Source of the DNA: Ensifer adhaerens
Lineage (GTDB): Bacteria > Pseudomonadota > Alphaproteobacteria > Rhizobiales > Rhizobiaceae
DNA length: 64,000 bases
Reading direction: 5' to 3'
Assembly: GCF_000697965.2 (NCBI RefSeq)
Contig: NZ_CP015882.1
Span: forward strand, 992,001 to 1,056,000
In this document: piece after piece, positions 17,998-27,552 of the stretch
Numbering within the stretch: the stretch's first letter is position 1
Layout: every line of letters begins with the position of its first letter
Program-made: the position numbers and the translations under genes
The notes under the pieces: generated by a model
Database searches by the model: none
The model's input: the letters and a program-made list of their open reading frames with translations, nothing else
Told to the model about the DNA's origin: nothing

Positions 17998-18783
17998 TTG
18001 GTCGACGAGCAGGAAAACAGCACAAAAACAGAGGCCGCCTACAGGATTTTGCGGACCGAGATCCTCATGGCCCGCCTGCAACCGGGGGCGCCGTTGCGGC
18101 CCGACCTTCTGAGCAAGACCTATGATGTCGGGCGGACACCTCTTCGAGAGGCACTGTCACGGCTGGAGGCCGAGCGGCTGGTAGTGGCGATCTCCAACCG
18201 CGGCTTCACCGTCGCACCCGTGTCGCGCAAGGGGCTGGAGGATCTGACGAAGGCGCGCGCGGTCGTCGAAATCCCTCTATTGCTGGAAGCCATGGAGCGC
18301 GGCGGCTCGGAATGGGAATCGGCGATCGTCACGGCGCACTACCGTCTGTCTCGCTGCAAGACGATCGTCGAGGATTCTTCCGACCTTGCCGTGGATACCT
18401 GGATGGAACGGCACGAGGCATTTCACGCCGCCCTCTTGAGCGCTGCGCAATCGAGTTGGCTGATGCACTTCCGCTCGACCATCTCCGACCAGCTCCAACG
18501 CCACTACCGGTTCCTCGCCTTCGCCCCAGTCCTGCGCGTGGCGCACGGAGAGACGGCCGGCTACGCGGAGGCCATGGCCGCGCTGCATAAGGCGCAATCA
18601 ATCGGTCCGCACACCGAGCTGATGGAGGCCGTACTCGACCGCAACGCCGAACGCGCTCGGATCCTGATGGACGAGCATTTCGGCTATCCGCTCGAAGTCT
18701 ACGCCGTCGAGGAAGGGGAAGCTGCGTCATCTGCATCCCGCAAACCATCAACACGCCCGGGAACTCATAAGAAATCCGCATGA
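17998..18783 (+). CDS. GntR-family (FCD-type) regulator
   Basis: About 261 residues: winged helix-turn-helix at residues 10-75 (LLSKTYDVGRTPLREALSRL is the recognition region) and an all-helical FCD-like ligand domain. The TTG at 17998 was chosen because GGAGG lies 5 bases upstream; another TTG at 17986 overlaps that ribosome-binding site. It is divergent from the kynurenine-type ABC importer operon and most likely represses it. The C-terminal tail (after VYAVEEGE) is Ser/Lys-rich and probably disordered. Confidence 0.88.
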   Translation: MVDEQENSTKTEAAYRILRTEILMARLQPGAPLRPDLLSKTYDVGRTPLREALSRLEAERLVVAISNRGFTVAPVSRKGLEDLTKARAVVEIPLLLEAMERGGSEWESAIVTAHYRLSRCKTIVEDSSDLAVDTWMERHEAFHAALLSAAQSSWLMHFRSTISDQLQRHYRFLAFAPVLRVAHGETAGYAEAMAALHKAQSIGPHTELMEAVLDRNAERARILMDEHFGYPLEVYAVEEGEAASSASRKPSTRPGTHKKSA

Positions 18784-19018
18784 ATTAATGCTGATTAAGG
18801 CGATTGTTATGGGGAAAGCGACCCTGTTTCATGGCGCCTAAGCAAACGGAAGCGGCGTGATTTGCGCGGGCATGAGGAGGCCTGCGCGATCAACTGACAC
18901 GACGAAAGAAGAATTCGGAACGCGACACAGGGGTGTGTTCGCCGCCGAGCTGTCGTTTGCTTGCGCCGCTGCCAGCCTTGGACGCGTCCGTTCACCGATA
19001 TTCCAGGAGGAGACCAAC

Positions 19019-20755
19019 ATGCCGAGAAGGCTGATCATCACGTGCTCAATTTTGTGTCTGGCCGCGGGCACTGCGCTTGCCGCGGGTTGGGAAAAGGAAG
19101 TACCGACGGAGATCAACATCCAGGATCCCCACCTCAAGCGCTGGTCGGAACTGACCTACGACAAGCAGCCGCCGGCGCTGACGCCGGGCAAGGACTACGG
19201 CATGGATCCGGCGACGGGCAAGTTCAACGCGCCGCGCGCCACAGCACTCGGCGCATCGCCGAACTTCCCCGGCCAGCTCACCCATTGGGACGACAAAACC
19301 TACAAGAGCAACGTCGAGGAAATCGCCTTCTACCCGCACATCACGTCGCCCTGGCATGCCTGGCCCGACGTCGCGGATTTTGACGGCAAGCGCTACATGT
19401 ACCTGCATGACCGCGACTACATGCGCGTGCTCGACATCACCGACCCGGCCAAGGCCAAGGTCGTCTATTCCAAGGGCGGCGTCTGGGGACCGGACGGTTC
19501 AAGCGAAGACTGGGACGCCAAGACGGTCCAGGACTATTTCGGCGGCATGACGATTGCCTGGAGTGAAAAGCTCCAGAAAAACGTCGTCGTAGCCTCCTAC
19601 GAGATCGGCCGCTTCGGCATTCTCGACAACAAGCGCACCCAGCCCGACATCGTCGAGACGCTACGCCACTACAATTCGCTCAAGGGCTTCAAGGTCTACG
19701 AGATGAACGGGCCGCTGCCGAGTGACTGGACGCTGATCGCCACCCGCACGACCGACATCAACAACCCGGACGCGCCCATCGGCAAGCAGCAGGGCTCCGG
19801 TTCGCTCGACGCACCCGCCTGGTTTGGCGGCAAGTACATGTACCTCTCGTCGGCGCCCGACGACAGCTACGCATTGACCGAGTATCCGGACTACCTGCAT
19901 TCGCCGGGCTACCAGGCTTGGGACATGACGGACCCGGCCAATCCTCTTTTCGTCAGCCAGGTCACCGTTCCCGGACAGGTCGTCGGCGACAAGGCAAGCG
20001 AGGACGCCTACCTGATGAACCCGCGCGCCGGCAACCGCACGTCTTGGATGGGCTCGCGCATGCCGCTGTTCCTGCCGAAGCCGGTGGAAAAAGGTGGCAA
20101 GATCGGCTTCGGCGCGATGGGCGGCCTCGGCTTCTACACCTTCGATCTCACCAATCCCGGCACGCCGGAAATGATGGGCCATCTGAGCATCCCGCCAAGC
20201 TTTGCCGGTACCGAATTCGACAATGCCGATACCAGCCAGTACGAGCGCACCGGCTATGTCTTTGCCAACGGCTACCCGATGAACTCCAACTGCTACGAGC
20301 CCTACAAGGACGTGCTGGTCATCGACGCCAAGGATCCGAAGGACCCGAAGGTCGTCGCCACCTTCCCGCGTCCGACACCCCCGGCAGAGGCCGAATTCAC
20401 CGACTATTGCCAGCGGCGCGGCAGTTTTGGTCCGAAGCGGTCCGGCACGACCCACCAGCCCGGTTACAGCCGGCAGGGCATCCTGCCTTATGCCTTCTAC
20501 AATGCCGGGCTGCAGATCTTCGACGTCAAGGACCCGAAGGATCCGAAGATCGCCGGCTACTACGTGCCGCGCTTCCCCAAGCCTGAGGAAATGCCCGAAT
20601 ACACCTATGAAAACGCCAGCTTCGCGGTCTTTACCGAGTACGACCGCAACATCATCTGGCTGATCAGCATCGACGGCATCCGCGCCCTGAAGACGCCGCT
20701 TCTCGGTGTACCGAAAACCGGCCTTGCCGGCGAAGTCTGGCCGCCGCGCGGGTAA
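19019..20755 (+). CDS. Secreted LVIVD-repeat (beta-propeller) protein
   Basis: A 578-residue protein. The N-terminal signal peptide (RRLIITCSILCLAAGTALA) is followed by repeats of the LVIVD type, each ending in a D-x-x-DP-x-P/A turn: VLDITDPAKAKVV, AWDMTDPANPLFV, TFDLTNPGTPEMM, VIDAKDPKDPKVV and IFDVKDPKDPKIA. These are expected to form a periplasmic or extracellular beta-propeller. Function is unknown; the family occurs with porins and dehydrogenases. ATG 19019 follows CCAGGAGGAGACC and gives a proper signal peptide; a longer frame upstream was rejected. A terminator follows at once, so it is probably monocistronic. Confidence 0.85.
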   Translation: MPRRLIITCSILCLAAGTALAAGWEKEVPTEINIQDPHLKRWSELTYDKQPPALTPGKDYGMDPATGKFNAPRATALGASPNFPGQLTHWDDKTYKSNVEEIAFYPHITSPWHAWPDVADFDGKRYMYLHDRDYMRVLDITDPAKAKVVYSKGGVWGPDGSSEDWDAKTVQDYFGGMTIAWSEKLQKNVVVASYEIGRFGILDNKRTQPDIVETLRHYNSLKGFKVYEMNGPLPSDWTLIATRTTDINNPDAPIGKQQGSGSLDAPAWFGGKYMYLSSAPDDSYALTEYPDYLHSPGYQAWDMTDPANPLFVSQVTVPGQVVGDKASEDAYLMNPRAGNRTSWMGSRMPLFLPKPVEKGGKIGFGAMGGLGFYTFDLTNPGTPEMMGHLSIPPSFAGTEFDNADTSQYERTGYVFANGYPMNSNCYEPYKDVLVIDAKDPKDPKVVATFPRPTPPAEAEFTDYCQRRGSFGPKRSGTTHQPGYSRQGILPYAFYNAGLQIFDVKDPKDPKIAGYYVPRFPKPEEMPEYTYENASFAVFTEYDRNIIWLISIDGIRALKTPLLGVPKTGLAGEVWPPRG

Positions 20756-20764
20756 CCCCCGACT

Positions 20765-20797
20765 GGCCGGTATCGCAAACGATACCGGCCCTTTTTT
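20765..20797 (+). terminator. Rho-independent terminator after the LVIVD gene
   Basis: GGCCGGTATCG (20765-20775), loop CAAA, CGATACCGGCC (20780-20790), then a run of six T. A perfect 11-bp stem 9 bases after the stop codon. Confidence 0.92.
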
Positions 20798-20904
20798 CTC
20801 TCATTCCATACAGACCCGCTCAGCACCCGCTTGTCCCGCACGCCACGGACGGAGCCGGCGAAGCTTTGCCAATTTTCAAGAACCGACAAGGGAACGAACT
20901 CGAT

Positions 20905-21978
20905 ATGTACAAACCAACCAGTGCTACGGCACTTCTCCTCCTGAAAGGTGCCGCAGCGGCGCTCTGCCTGATGGCCGCCACCCAAGCGGCAACGGCTGCA
21001 GACGCGGAACCGGTCGAATCTGTCCGCGTCTGCGATGCCTATGGCAACGGTTTCTTCTATGTTCCGGGCACCGAAACCTGCCTGAAGATCAGCGGCTACC
21101 TGCGCCACGAGGTTGCGGCCGGCGACGATGTCTACTGGGGCGGCTCGCTCGATGGCTTGCCCGGCAAGGCGCGGGCGACACTACGCTTCGACGCTCGCAA
21201 TGAAACCGAATTCGGTACGCTGCGCTCCTATCTGGAGACGCGCTTCGAGCACAAGGCATCGGGCGAGCGCATCTACATTTCGGAAGCGCTTATCGAGCTT
21301 GCCGGCTTCTCGGTCGGCATCGCCGATTCGCTCTTTGCCAACTGGACCTGGGGTGCCGGCAACGTCATCTACGACGACGTCATTTACTACTCGGGCGACC
21401 GTACGATGCAGGCGAGCTATACCCACGACTTCGGCAACGGCTTTTCCGCCATGGTGGGCGCAGAGGAAGGCAATGGCTCCTGGGAACTGGAGGTGGTCGA
21501 CGCGTCCGGCGTGGCAAGCCGCGAGTGGTTTGACCTCCGGGCCGACAGCATTCCCCACCTCCTCGGCGGGGTGAAATACGAAGCGGACCGGATGACGCTT
21601 TTTGGCATGGCGGCCTATGACACGCGCTATGATGCCTGGGCCTTCAAGGCGCGCGTCAACCTCGACGTCACCGACACGCTCTCATTGTTCGTCATGGCTG
21701 CCTACCAGTCCGACCCGAGCCGGCCGAACTACTACGGCAGCTGGTACGGCGACTGGGCAATGTGGGGCGGTGCTTCCGTGAAGGTCAGCGAAAAGGCAAC
21801 CATCAACAGCCAGATCGACTTCGAGGAGGATGGCACCTGGAACGCAGCCCTCAATGTTGCCTATGAGATCGCGCCGGGCTTCAAGATCACGCCGGAGCTC
21901 GACTACACCGCTTTTCGCGGGTTTCGCGGACACGAGGACGCCTTCGGTGGTGTCGTGCGCTTCCAAAGAAACTTTTAA
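20905..21978 (+). CDS. Outer-membrane porin (alphaproteobacterial Porin_2 type)
   Basis: A 357-residue protein with a signal peptide rich in Ala (LLLLKGAAAALCLMAATQAATA). After cleavage comes the family's characteristic start, VRVCDAYGNGFFYVPGTETC, containing the two conserved cysteines, then LKISGYLRHE as the first strand. The rest alternates hydrophobic and polar residues as expected for a trimeric beta-barrel, and the protein ends in Phe (VVRFQRNF), the outer-membrane assembly signal. ATG 20905 follows AAGGGAACG; the longer frame from 20866 lacks a good ribosome site. It has its own terminator. Confidence 0.93.
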   Translation: MYKPTSATALLLLKGAAAALCLMAATQAATAADAEPVESVRVCDAYGNGFFYVPGTETCLKISGYLRHEVAAGDDVYWGGSLDGLPGKARATLRFDARNETEFGTLRSYLETRFEHKASGERIYISEALIELAGFSVGIADSLFANWTWGAGNVIYDDVIYYSGDRTMQASYTHDFGNGFSAMVGAEEGNGSWELEVVDASGVASREWFDLRADSIPHLLGGVKYEADRMTLFGMAAYDTRYDAWAFKARVNLDVTDTLSLFVMAAYQSDPSRPNYYGSWYGDWAMWGGASVKVSEKATINSQIDFEEDGTWNAALNVAYEIAPGFKITPELDYTAFRGFRGHEDAFGGVVRFQRNF

Positions 21979-21992
21979 GCTTCGCGTTGAGG

Positions 21993-22023
21993 AACCGGCG
22001 GCGACCTTGCTGCCGGTTTTTAT
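21993..22023 (+). terminator. Rho-independent terminator after the porin
   Basis: AACCGGCGGC (21993-22002) pairs with GCTGCCGGTT (22009-22018) with one mismatch, followed by a short T-run. It lies 15 bases after the porin stop. Confidence 0.85.
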
Positions 22024-22310
22024 CCGGCTGCAGCAACGATGCGGGCTGCCCTTGCCAGAGAAACCTTCGCGCTGTGCAACTCCCTGAACGGAATCGAACC
22101 CCGCCACCAGTTGTTTCAAAGCTTACGAGTATCTCACCACTCCAAGATGAGCATTCCAGGCGGCGACTGCTCGCGGCCAGGGTCCGTTCGCACGCGGCTT
22201 GACCGGTTGAAGGGTCGTGCGCCAAAGGATTTCAGCATAGGGCATGCCATCGGCCGGGAACCGGGCGCGAACTTTCCCTAGCAACGGAAAGAATTACCAT
22301 CGCTAGGCTG

Positions 22311-24200
22311 TCAGCCTTTTGGCAGCCCCTCTGGCCTCAGGTACTTTCGTAGCGCTGCAATGCGAAAAATCGCGTTGGCGGCTCCGTAGCCGCGATAGCC
22401 CCGTCTTTCGACGATCTCGAAGAAGAAACCTTCGCCAAAGGTCGGGCTGTAGAGCTGGTAATACTCGCCGTCCTCGTCGCGGTCATAGAGGATGTTTTCG
22501 GACTTCAGCCTTTCGACGAGTTGAACGTCGAGACCGAAGCGCGCTTCAACGTCATCGTAGTAGTTCGGCGAAATCGGTAGCGCCTTGAAACCATTGGCGC
22601 GCAATGCCTGCGCAGTCGAAAAAATGTCATTGGTGGCAAAGGCCAGATGCTGGACGCCGGAACCGAAGGTTTCGGCGATGAACCGGCCGGCCAGCGTGTT
22701 GCGATTTTCCGCGCCGTTCAGTGTCAGGCGCAACGTGCCGGCGTCATTTTCCACGACCTGGCTGCGAACGATGCCTGCTGGATCGACGATGTCGATCATC
22801 GGCGTCTTATGAGCATCGAGTAGCGATGTGTAGAAGAGCAGCCAGGTTAGCATTTCCTCATATTTTACGGTCTGAGCGATGTGATCGATGGAGCATAATC
22901 CGGCCGCGATGACAGAGCCGCCGTCGCGCACTGGCTCAAACTCGATCTCCCAGATCTTGGAGAGCTCGGATTTGTCGTCCAGAAAATAGATGAGCCCTCC
23001 GCCCACTCCGTGGATCGCCGGAACCACGAGCTCGCCTGGACCAACCGGCTGCTCGAATGGTTCTGCCCCAAGCACCCGTGCCCTTTCTACCGTCGCCGCA
23101 GCATCATCCACCATGAGGCCGAAGGCATAGGCGGACGTGCCGTGAACGAGATAGGAAGCGCTGGCAAAGCCTTCGCGCTCGGTGTTGACCACCAAGTTGA
23201 TGGCGCCCTGGCGATAAACCACCACTTGTTTCGTCCGATGCTGTGCTGTTTTCGTGAATCCGATTGAAATGAGCAACGCTTCGAGTTCGCTTGCTTCCTC
23301 TTCCGAGGCACTGAACTCCACGAACGCTACACCTCTCACGTCGGCGCGGGGGGGCATTATGGGGACCGGCAAACGAGTATCCGGTTCGGCGCGCCTAACC
23401 TGATCCCCGAGATAGATCAGCGAGCGATATCCGTCGACAGCGATCGCATTGGCATTGCCTCCACGAAATTGGTCGTTGAAGATTTCGAGCGATAGATAGC
23501 CGTCATATCCAGTTGCCGCCACCGCGCGGGTAAAGTCTGTCACTGGGAGATCGCCCTCGCCCGGCATATTGCGGAAGTGCCGGCTCCAATACAGCAGATC
23601 CATGTCGATCAGCGGGGCGTCGGCCAACTGGACTATGAAGATCTTCTCCTTCGGGATGGAGCGGATCGAGTTGATCTCGATCTTGCGCGACAGCGTATGA
23701 AAGCTGTCGAGAATCAGCCCGATACTCGGGTGATCGACGCGTCGGACGATTTCCCAGGCGTCTCGATGATCGCTGATATGACGTCCCCAGGCGAGCGCTT
23801 CGTAACCGACGCGCAAGCCCCGCTTTGCGGCCCTTTCGCCGAGTTCGCTAAAGTCCGCGGCCGCCCTGTCAATGCCACCAACGGCAGCCGGCGAGACATT
23901 GGAACAGACAAGGACGAGGTCCGTGCCAAGCTCCTCCATCAAGTCGAACTTGCGCTCGGCACGGTCGAACGTTCGGGCTCTCAACGGCTCCGGCATGCCC
24001 TCAAAATCCCGGAACGGCTGGAACAGACTGATCTCCAAACCGAAATCTCGCACCATGCGGCCGACCTGACGCGGGCTCTCGTCAAAGGCGAGGAAATCGT
24101 TCTCGAAGATTTCGACACCGGCAAAGCCCGCCTTGGCGATGGCACGCAGCTTGTCCTTGAGGTCGCCGCTGAGCGAAACCGTTGCTATCGAGGTCTTCAT
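22311..24200 (-). CDS. quiC: 3-dehydroshikimate dehydratase, two-domain (TIM barrel plus HPPD-like)
   Basis: A 629-residue fusion. Residues 1-280 form a xylose-isomerase-like TIM barrel (AGFAGVEIFENDFLAF, VGYEALAWGRHISDHRDAW, ILDSFHTLSR), which in this family dehydrates 3-dehydroshikimate to protocatechuate. Residues about 285-625 resemble 4-hydroxyphenylpyruvate dioxygenase (VOC fold), with SIDHIAQTV, GVQHLAFATNDIF and FFFEIVERRGY. In characterised QuiC-type enzymes only the first domain is needed for the dehydratase activity. Last gene of the operon, 29 bases after the shikimate dehydrogenase gene. ATG at 24200 has GGAG 6 bases upstream. Confidence 0.92.
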   Translation of the reverse strand: MKTSIATVSLSGDLKDKLRAIAKAGFAGVEIFENDFLAFDESPRQVGRMVRDFGLEISLFQPFRDFEGMPEPLRARTFDRAERKFDLMEELGTDLVLVCSNVSPAAVGGIDRAAADFSELGERAAKRGLRVGYEALAWGRHISDHRDAWEIVRRVDHPSIGLILDSFHTLSRKIEINSIRSIPKEKIFIVQLADAPLIDMDLLYWSRHFRNMPGEGDLPVTDFTRAVAATGYDGYLSLEIFNDQFRGGNANAIAVDGYRSLIYLGDQVRRAEPDTRLPVPIMPPRADVRGVAFVEFSASEEEASELEALLISIGFTKTAQHRTKQVVVYRQGAINLVVNTEREGFASASYLVHGTSAYAFGLMVDDAAATVERARVLGAEPFEQPVGPGELVVPAIHGVGGGLIYFLDDKSELSKIWEIEFEPVRDGGSVIAAGLCSIDHIAQTVKYEEMLTWLLFYTSLLDAHKTPMIDIVDPAGIVRSQVVENDAGTLRLTLNGAENRNTLAGRFIAETFGSGVQHLAFATNDIFSTAQALRANGFKALPISPNYYDDVEARFGLDVQLVERLKSENILYDRDEDGEYYQLYSPTFGEGFFFEIVERRGYRGYGAANAIFRIAALRKYLRPEGLPKG

Positions 24201-24229
24201 CACTTGCTCCTCGGTGGAATTTTCGGGAA

Positions 24230-25090
24230 TCAGCCGGTCATTGCCTTGAAATGGGCAAGCATCCGCGTTGTGTCGGGCTCAAGACCTGTAAACAGGCGAA
24301 AAGCGCCAACTGCCTGGAATACCGCCATTCCTCCACCGTCGAGCGTGCGGCATCCGCGTCGCCTCGCTTCTGAAAGCAGCGGCGTTTCGAGCGGGAAATA
24401 GACGATCTCGGCGACCCAGTGCCGCGGATCGAGAAGTTCGGCGTCAAGCGGCATCCCGGGATGGTTCGCCATGCCGGTCGGCGTGGCGTGAATCAACCCG
24501 GATGCCGATCGCATCGCAACAGAAAGGTCCGTACCGGCGGTGATGTCGGCTTCTGGAAACAAGGCGGTCAGCATCGCGGCAAGCAATCGCGCCCGTTCCG
24601 GCTCGCGATCGAAAACGATGAGACGCTTCAGGCCAAACGAAAGCGCGGCATAGGCTGTTGCGACGCCCGCACCTCCTGCTCCCAGTTGCACGCCCGAGGA
24701 AAGATCTGCATCGGGCAATCCGCGCCTGAAGCCTTCCGCAAAGCCCCACCAATCGGTGTTGTGGCCATATCGTCGCCCTCCTGTGAGCACGACCGTGTTG
24801 ACGGCACCGAGCCTGTGTGCGTCTGGCGAGAGTTCATCGAGATGGGCAATGACCGACTGCTTGCACGGATGGGTTATGTTGAGGCCGGCAAACCCCTGCC
24901 TCTCAGCGTCGGCGAGCAGCCGCGGCAGATCATTTTCCGTCGCACCAATTTCGGAAAGATCGATAAGCTCATAAGCATAGCGGAGTCCCTGAGCTGCACC
25001 TTCGGCCATGTGCATGGCGGGCGTCAACGAGGCCTGGATGCCTGCACCGATCAGGCCCGCCTTCAAGGGTCTTACAAGCGTTTCGGACAT
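24230..25090 (-). CDS. aroE: Shikimate/quinate dehydrogenase
   Basis: A 286-residue shikimate dehydrogenase. Substrate-binding and catalytic residues are in GLNITHPCKQSVIAHLDEL (Lys) and HNTDWWGF (Asp); the nucleotide loop is GAGGAGVATAYAALS. The end of the second strand reads IVFDREPERA: an Asp where NADP-dependent AroE has Asn-Arg-Thr, suggesting NAD and thus a catabolic, YdiB/quinate-dehydrogenase-like role. The operon context (TRAP importer before, dehydroshikimate dehydratase after) agrees. A start five codons upstream (METET) is also possible. Confidence 0.9.
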   Translation of the reverse strand: MSETLVRPLKAGLIGAGIQASLTPAMHMAEGAAQGLRYAYELIDLSEIGATENDLPRLLADAERQGFAGLNITHPCKQSVIAHLDELSPDAHRLGAVNTVVLTGGRRYGHNTDWWGFAEGFRRGLPDADLSSGVQLGAGGAGVATAYAALSFGLKRLIVFDREPERARLLAAMLTALFPEADITAGTDLSVAMRSASGLIHATPTGMANHPGMPLDAELLDPRHWVAEIVYFPLETPLLSEARRRGCRTLDGGGMAVFQAVGAFRLFTGLEPDTTRMLAHFKAMTG

Positions 25091-25181
25091 TGTTTCCGTT
25101 TCCATCTTCTGAGCCCGTTGCAAAGGGCAGCCAGCCTGCGGCCCGCCGCGACTTTGCGGGCGGGCCGAAGTATTCGCGCGG

Positions 25182-26198
25182 TTACTGGCCCCGCGCGGCA
25201 CCTATCTCCTTGAACAACAACTGCACGGTGTCAGCGCCGATCTCGGCGCTAAACTTCTCGATCACCGGCTTGACGGCGTCGCGCAGCTTCTGCGTCTCCT
25301 CGGGACTGAATTCGCTGACCTCCATGCCTGTCTTGCGGATTTCCTCAAGGGCTGCGGTATCCGCCTCGCGCGAGACCTTGCGCTGATAGTCGCGGGCCTC
25401 GGTCGCGGCCGCCTGCAGGACGGTCTTTTCCTCGTCGTTCAGGCCGTCCCAGAACTTCTTGCTGACGAGCACGATCTGCGGATTGTACTGGTGACGGGTC
25501 AGCGTCATGTATTTCTGCACTTCGTAGAACTTGGCGTTCAGGATGTTTGCGGCGGGGTTTTCCTGGCCATCGACCGTTCCGGTCTCGAGCGCTGTATAGA
25601 GTTCGGTGTAGGGCAGCGGCACGGCGTTGGCCCCGAGCGTGTTGAAGAGCTCGATCGGGATCGGGGACTGGATCGTGCGGATCTTAAGGCCCTTGATGTC
25701 TTCAAGCTTGGTCACTGCATGGCGATTGTTTGTGAGATTGCGGAAGCCGAGTTCCCAGTATCCAAGTCCGACTAGGCCGGTATCGGGCAAAAGCTTGCTG
25801 AGGCTCTCGCCAAAGGGGCCATCCATCACCTTGTCCGCCTCCTCGCCACTATTGAAGAGGAAAGGAAGGTCGACGGCACCGAATTGCTTGACGTTGTTGG
25901 CAAGAATACCGGCGTTCAACACGGTCATCTCGATAACGCCGCCCTGGAGAGCAGAGACGGTCTGCACGTCACCACCAAGCGTGCCGCCGGGGAACAGCTT
26001 CACCTCGATCTTGCCGCCACTCCTTTCATTCACGAGCTCGGCGAACTTCTCCATGCCCGTCACTTGGGGGTGACCCTTGTTGTTGGCTGACGCGAACTTG
26101 ATGGTCTGGTCGCGTATCTCTGCAAGCGTTGGCGCTGCTGCAAACAAAACGATCGGCAGGGCGACGCCCAGTGCCATTTTTGTCAATCGGTTCAACAT
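25182..26198 (-). CDS. TRAP transporter substrate-binding protein (DctP family)
   Basis: A 338-residue protein with signal peptide MLNRLTKMALGVALPIVLF and cleavage near PTLAE. It has the DctP hallmarks: FASANNKGHPQVTGMEKFAE at the mature start, the conserved Arg in IKGLKIRTIQSPIPIELF that binds the substrate carboxylate, and VDGQENPAANIL. It captures an organic acid in the periplasm. With shikimate dehydrogenase and dehydroshikimate dehydratase downstream, the likely ligand is shikimate, quinate or dehydroshikimate. Confidence 0.93.
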   Translation of the reverse strand: MLNRLTKMALGVALPIVLFAAAPTLAEIRDQTIKFASANNKGHPQVTGMEKFAELVNERSGGKIEVKLFPGGTLGGDVQTVSALQGGVIEMTVLNAGILANNVKQFGAVDLPFLFNSGEEADKVMDGPFGESLSKLLPDTGLVGLGYWELGFRNLTNNRHAVTKLEDIKGLKIRTIQSPIPIELFNTLGANAVPLPYTELYTALETGTVDGQENPAANILNAKFYEVQKYMTLTRHQYNPQIVLVSKKFWDGLNDEEKTVLQAAATEARDYQRKVSREADTAALEEIRKTGMEVSEFSPEETQKLRDAVKPVIEKFSAEIGADTVQLLFKEIGAARGQ

Positions 26199-26261
26199 GT
26201 TATCCTCCCAGATTGAGCCGGTAATCCCGCCGGCCTGTTGAAGCGCAATAAAAAGTTGCCG

Positions 26262-27542
26262 TCAGTGCCCGAACCAGGAGACCGGTACGGTCACCAGTTC
26301 TGGGAACAGGACGAGCAGGAAAAGGACGATCAGTTCGGCAATGAGGAAGGGCCACACGCCCTTCATCAGGTCCTCCATCGTCAGTTTCGAGACGCCGCAG
26401 ATAACGTTGAGAACGGTGCCCACTGGCGGGGTGATCAGGCCGATCGAATTGTTGATGATGAACAGCACGCCGAAATAGACCGGGTCGATCCCCGCCTGTT
26501 TGATGATCGGCATCAGAACCGGCGTCATGACGAGGATCGTCGGCGTCATGTCCATCGCTGTCCCGACGACGACGATCAGGACCATGATTGCGATGAGCAG
26601 AAGGGTCTGGTTGTCCATCAGCGGTTCGACAAGCGCGGCAAGCGCACCGGGGACGTCTGCAACCGTAATCAGCCAGGCGGAAACGGCAGCGCAGGCAACC
26701 AGGAACATCACGACGGATGTAATTTTCGCGGCCGCTACGAAGACATGGAAGAGCTGGCCCGGCGTCAGCTCGCGGTAGATGACCATCGAGACGAACAGGG
26801 CGTAGACCGCCGCAACAACGCCGGCTTCGGTTGGCGTGAAAACACCAAACTTCAGACCAACGATGATGATCACCGGCAACAGAAGCGCCCAGACACTGTC
26901 GAGCAGCGCTCCAAGCCGCACGCGGGCGCTTTGTCTTGGCGGGAGCTCGAACTGCTCCTTGCGAGCGACGATAAGCCAAGTGATGCAAAGGGCCGCGGCG
27001 ATCATCAAACCCGGGAAAATGCCCGCAAGAAAGAGCTTGGTGATCGAGACGCCGCCAACCACACCATAGAGGATGAAGCCGATCGACGGCGGAATGATAG
27101 GCCCGATGATCGATGCAGAGGCAAGCAGCCCTCCGGCGCGCGCCGGATCATGACCGCTCTTCAGCATCATCGGCAGAAGCAGCGCGCCGAGGGCCGCCGC
27201 GTCGGCGACAGCTGAACCAGAGAGGCTGGAAAGAATGCAGGCGGCAAAGATCGCCACGAAGCCGAGGCCGCCGCGGATGTGACCGACCATGGTCATCGCC
27301 AGGGCGACGATGCGGCGGGAAAGCCCGCCGGTGTTCATGACCTCGCCTGCAAGCAGGAAGAAGGGCACGGCCATCAACGGAAAGCTGTCGGCGCCGTTCA
27401 AGACGTTTTGGGCGACGATCTGTGCATCGAAGAGCCCGAGAAAGAGCATCAGGGCGACGCCGCTGATGATCAGCGCAAATGCAATCGGCACGCCGAGCGC
27501 CATGGGGCCGAGAAGTGCGCCAAGGAAGATGGTGACCGTCAT
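26262..27542 (-). CDS. TRAP transporter large permease (DctM family)
   Basis: A 426-residue protein with about 12 to 13 hydrophobic spans, of normal length for DctM. Conserved segments include GADSFPLMAVPFFLLAGEVM, ASASIIGPIIPPSIGFILYG and TPPVGTVLNVICGVSKL. It is the ion-driven channel subunit. ATG 27542 starts the first span (TVTIFLGALLGPMAL); the longer frame adds a Pro/Arg-rich tail. It starts 10 bases after dctQ. Confidence 0.93.
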   Translation of the reverse strand: MTVTIFLGALLGPMALGVPIAFALIISGVALMLFLGLFDAQIVAQNVLNGADSFPLMAVPFFLLAGEVMNTGGLSRRIVALAMTMVGHIRGGLGFVAIFAACILSSLSGSAVADAAALGALLLPMMLKSGHDPARAGGLLASASIIGPIIPPSIGFILYGVVGGVSITKLFLAGIFPGLMIAAALCITWLIVARKEQFELPPRQSARVRLGALLDSVWALLLPVIIIVGLKFGVFTPTEAGVVAAVYALFVSMVIYRELTPGQLFHVFVAAAKITSVVMFLVACAAVSAWLITVADVPGALAALVEPLMDNQTLLLIAIMVLIVVVGTAMDMTPTILVMTPVLMPIIKQAGIDPVYFGVLFIINNSIGLITPPVGTVLNVICGVSKLTMEDLMKGVWPFLIAELIVLFLLVLFPELVTVPVSWFGH

Positions 27543-27552
27543 CGGCTCGTCC

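Noticed and set aside
22080..22110. Sequence resembling a tRNA T-arm on the minus strand (GGTTCGATTCC)
   Set aside because: The flanking stem does not pair and no acceptor, D-arm or anticodon arm can be drawn around it.
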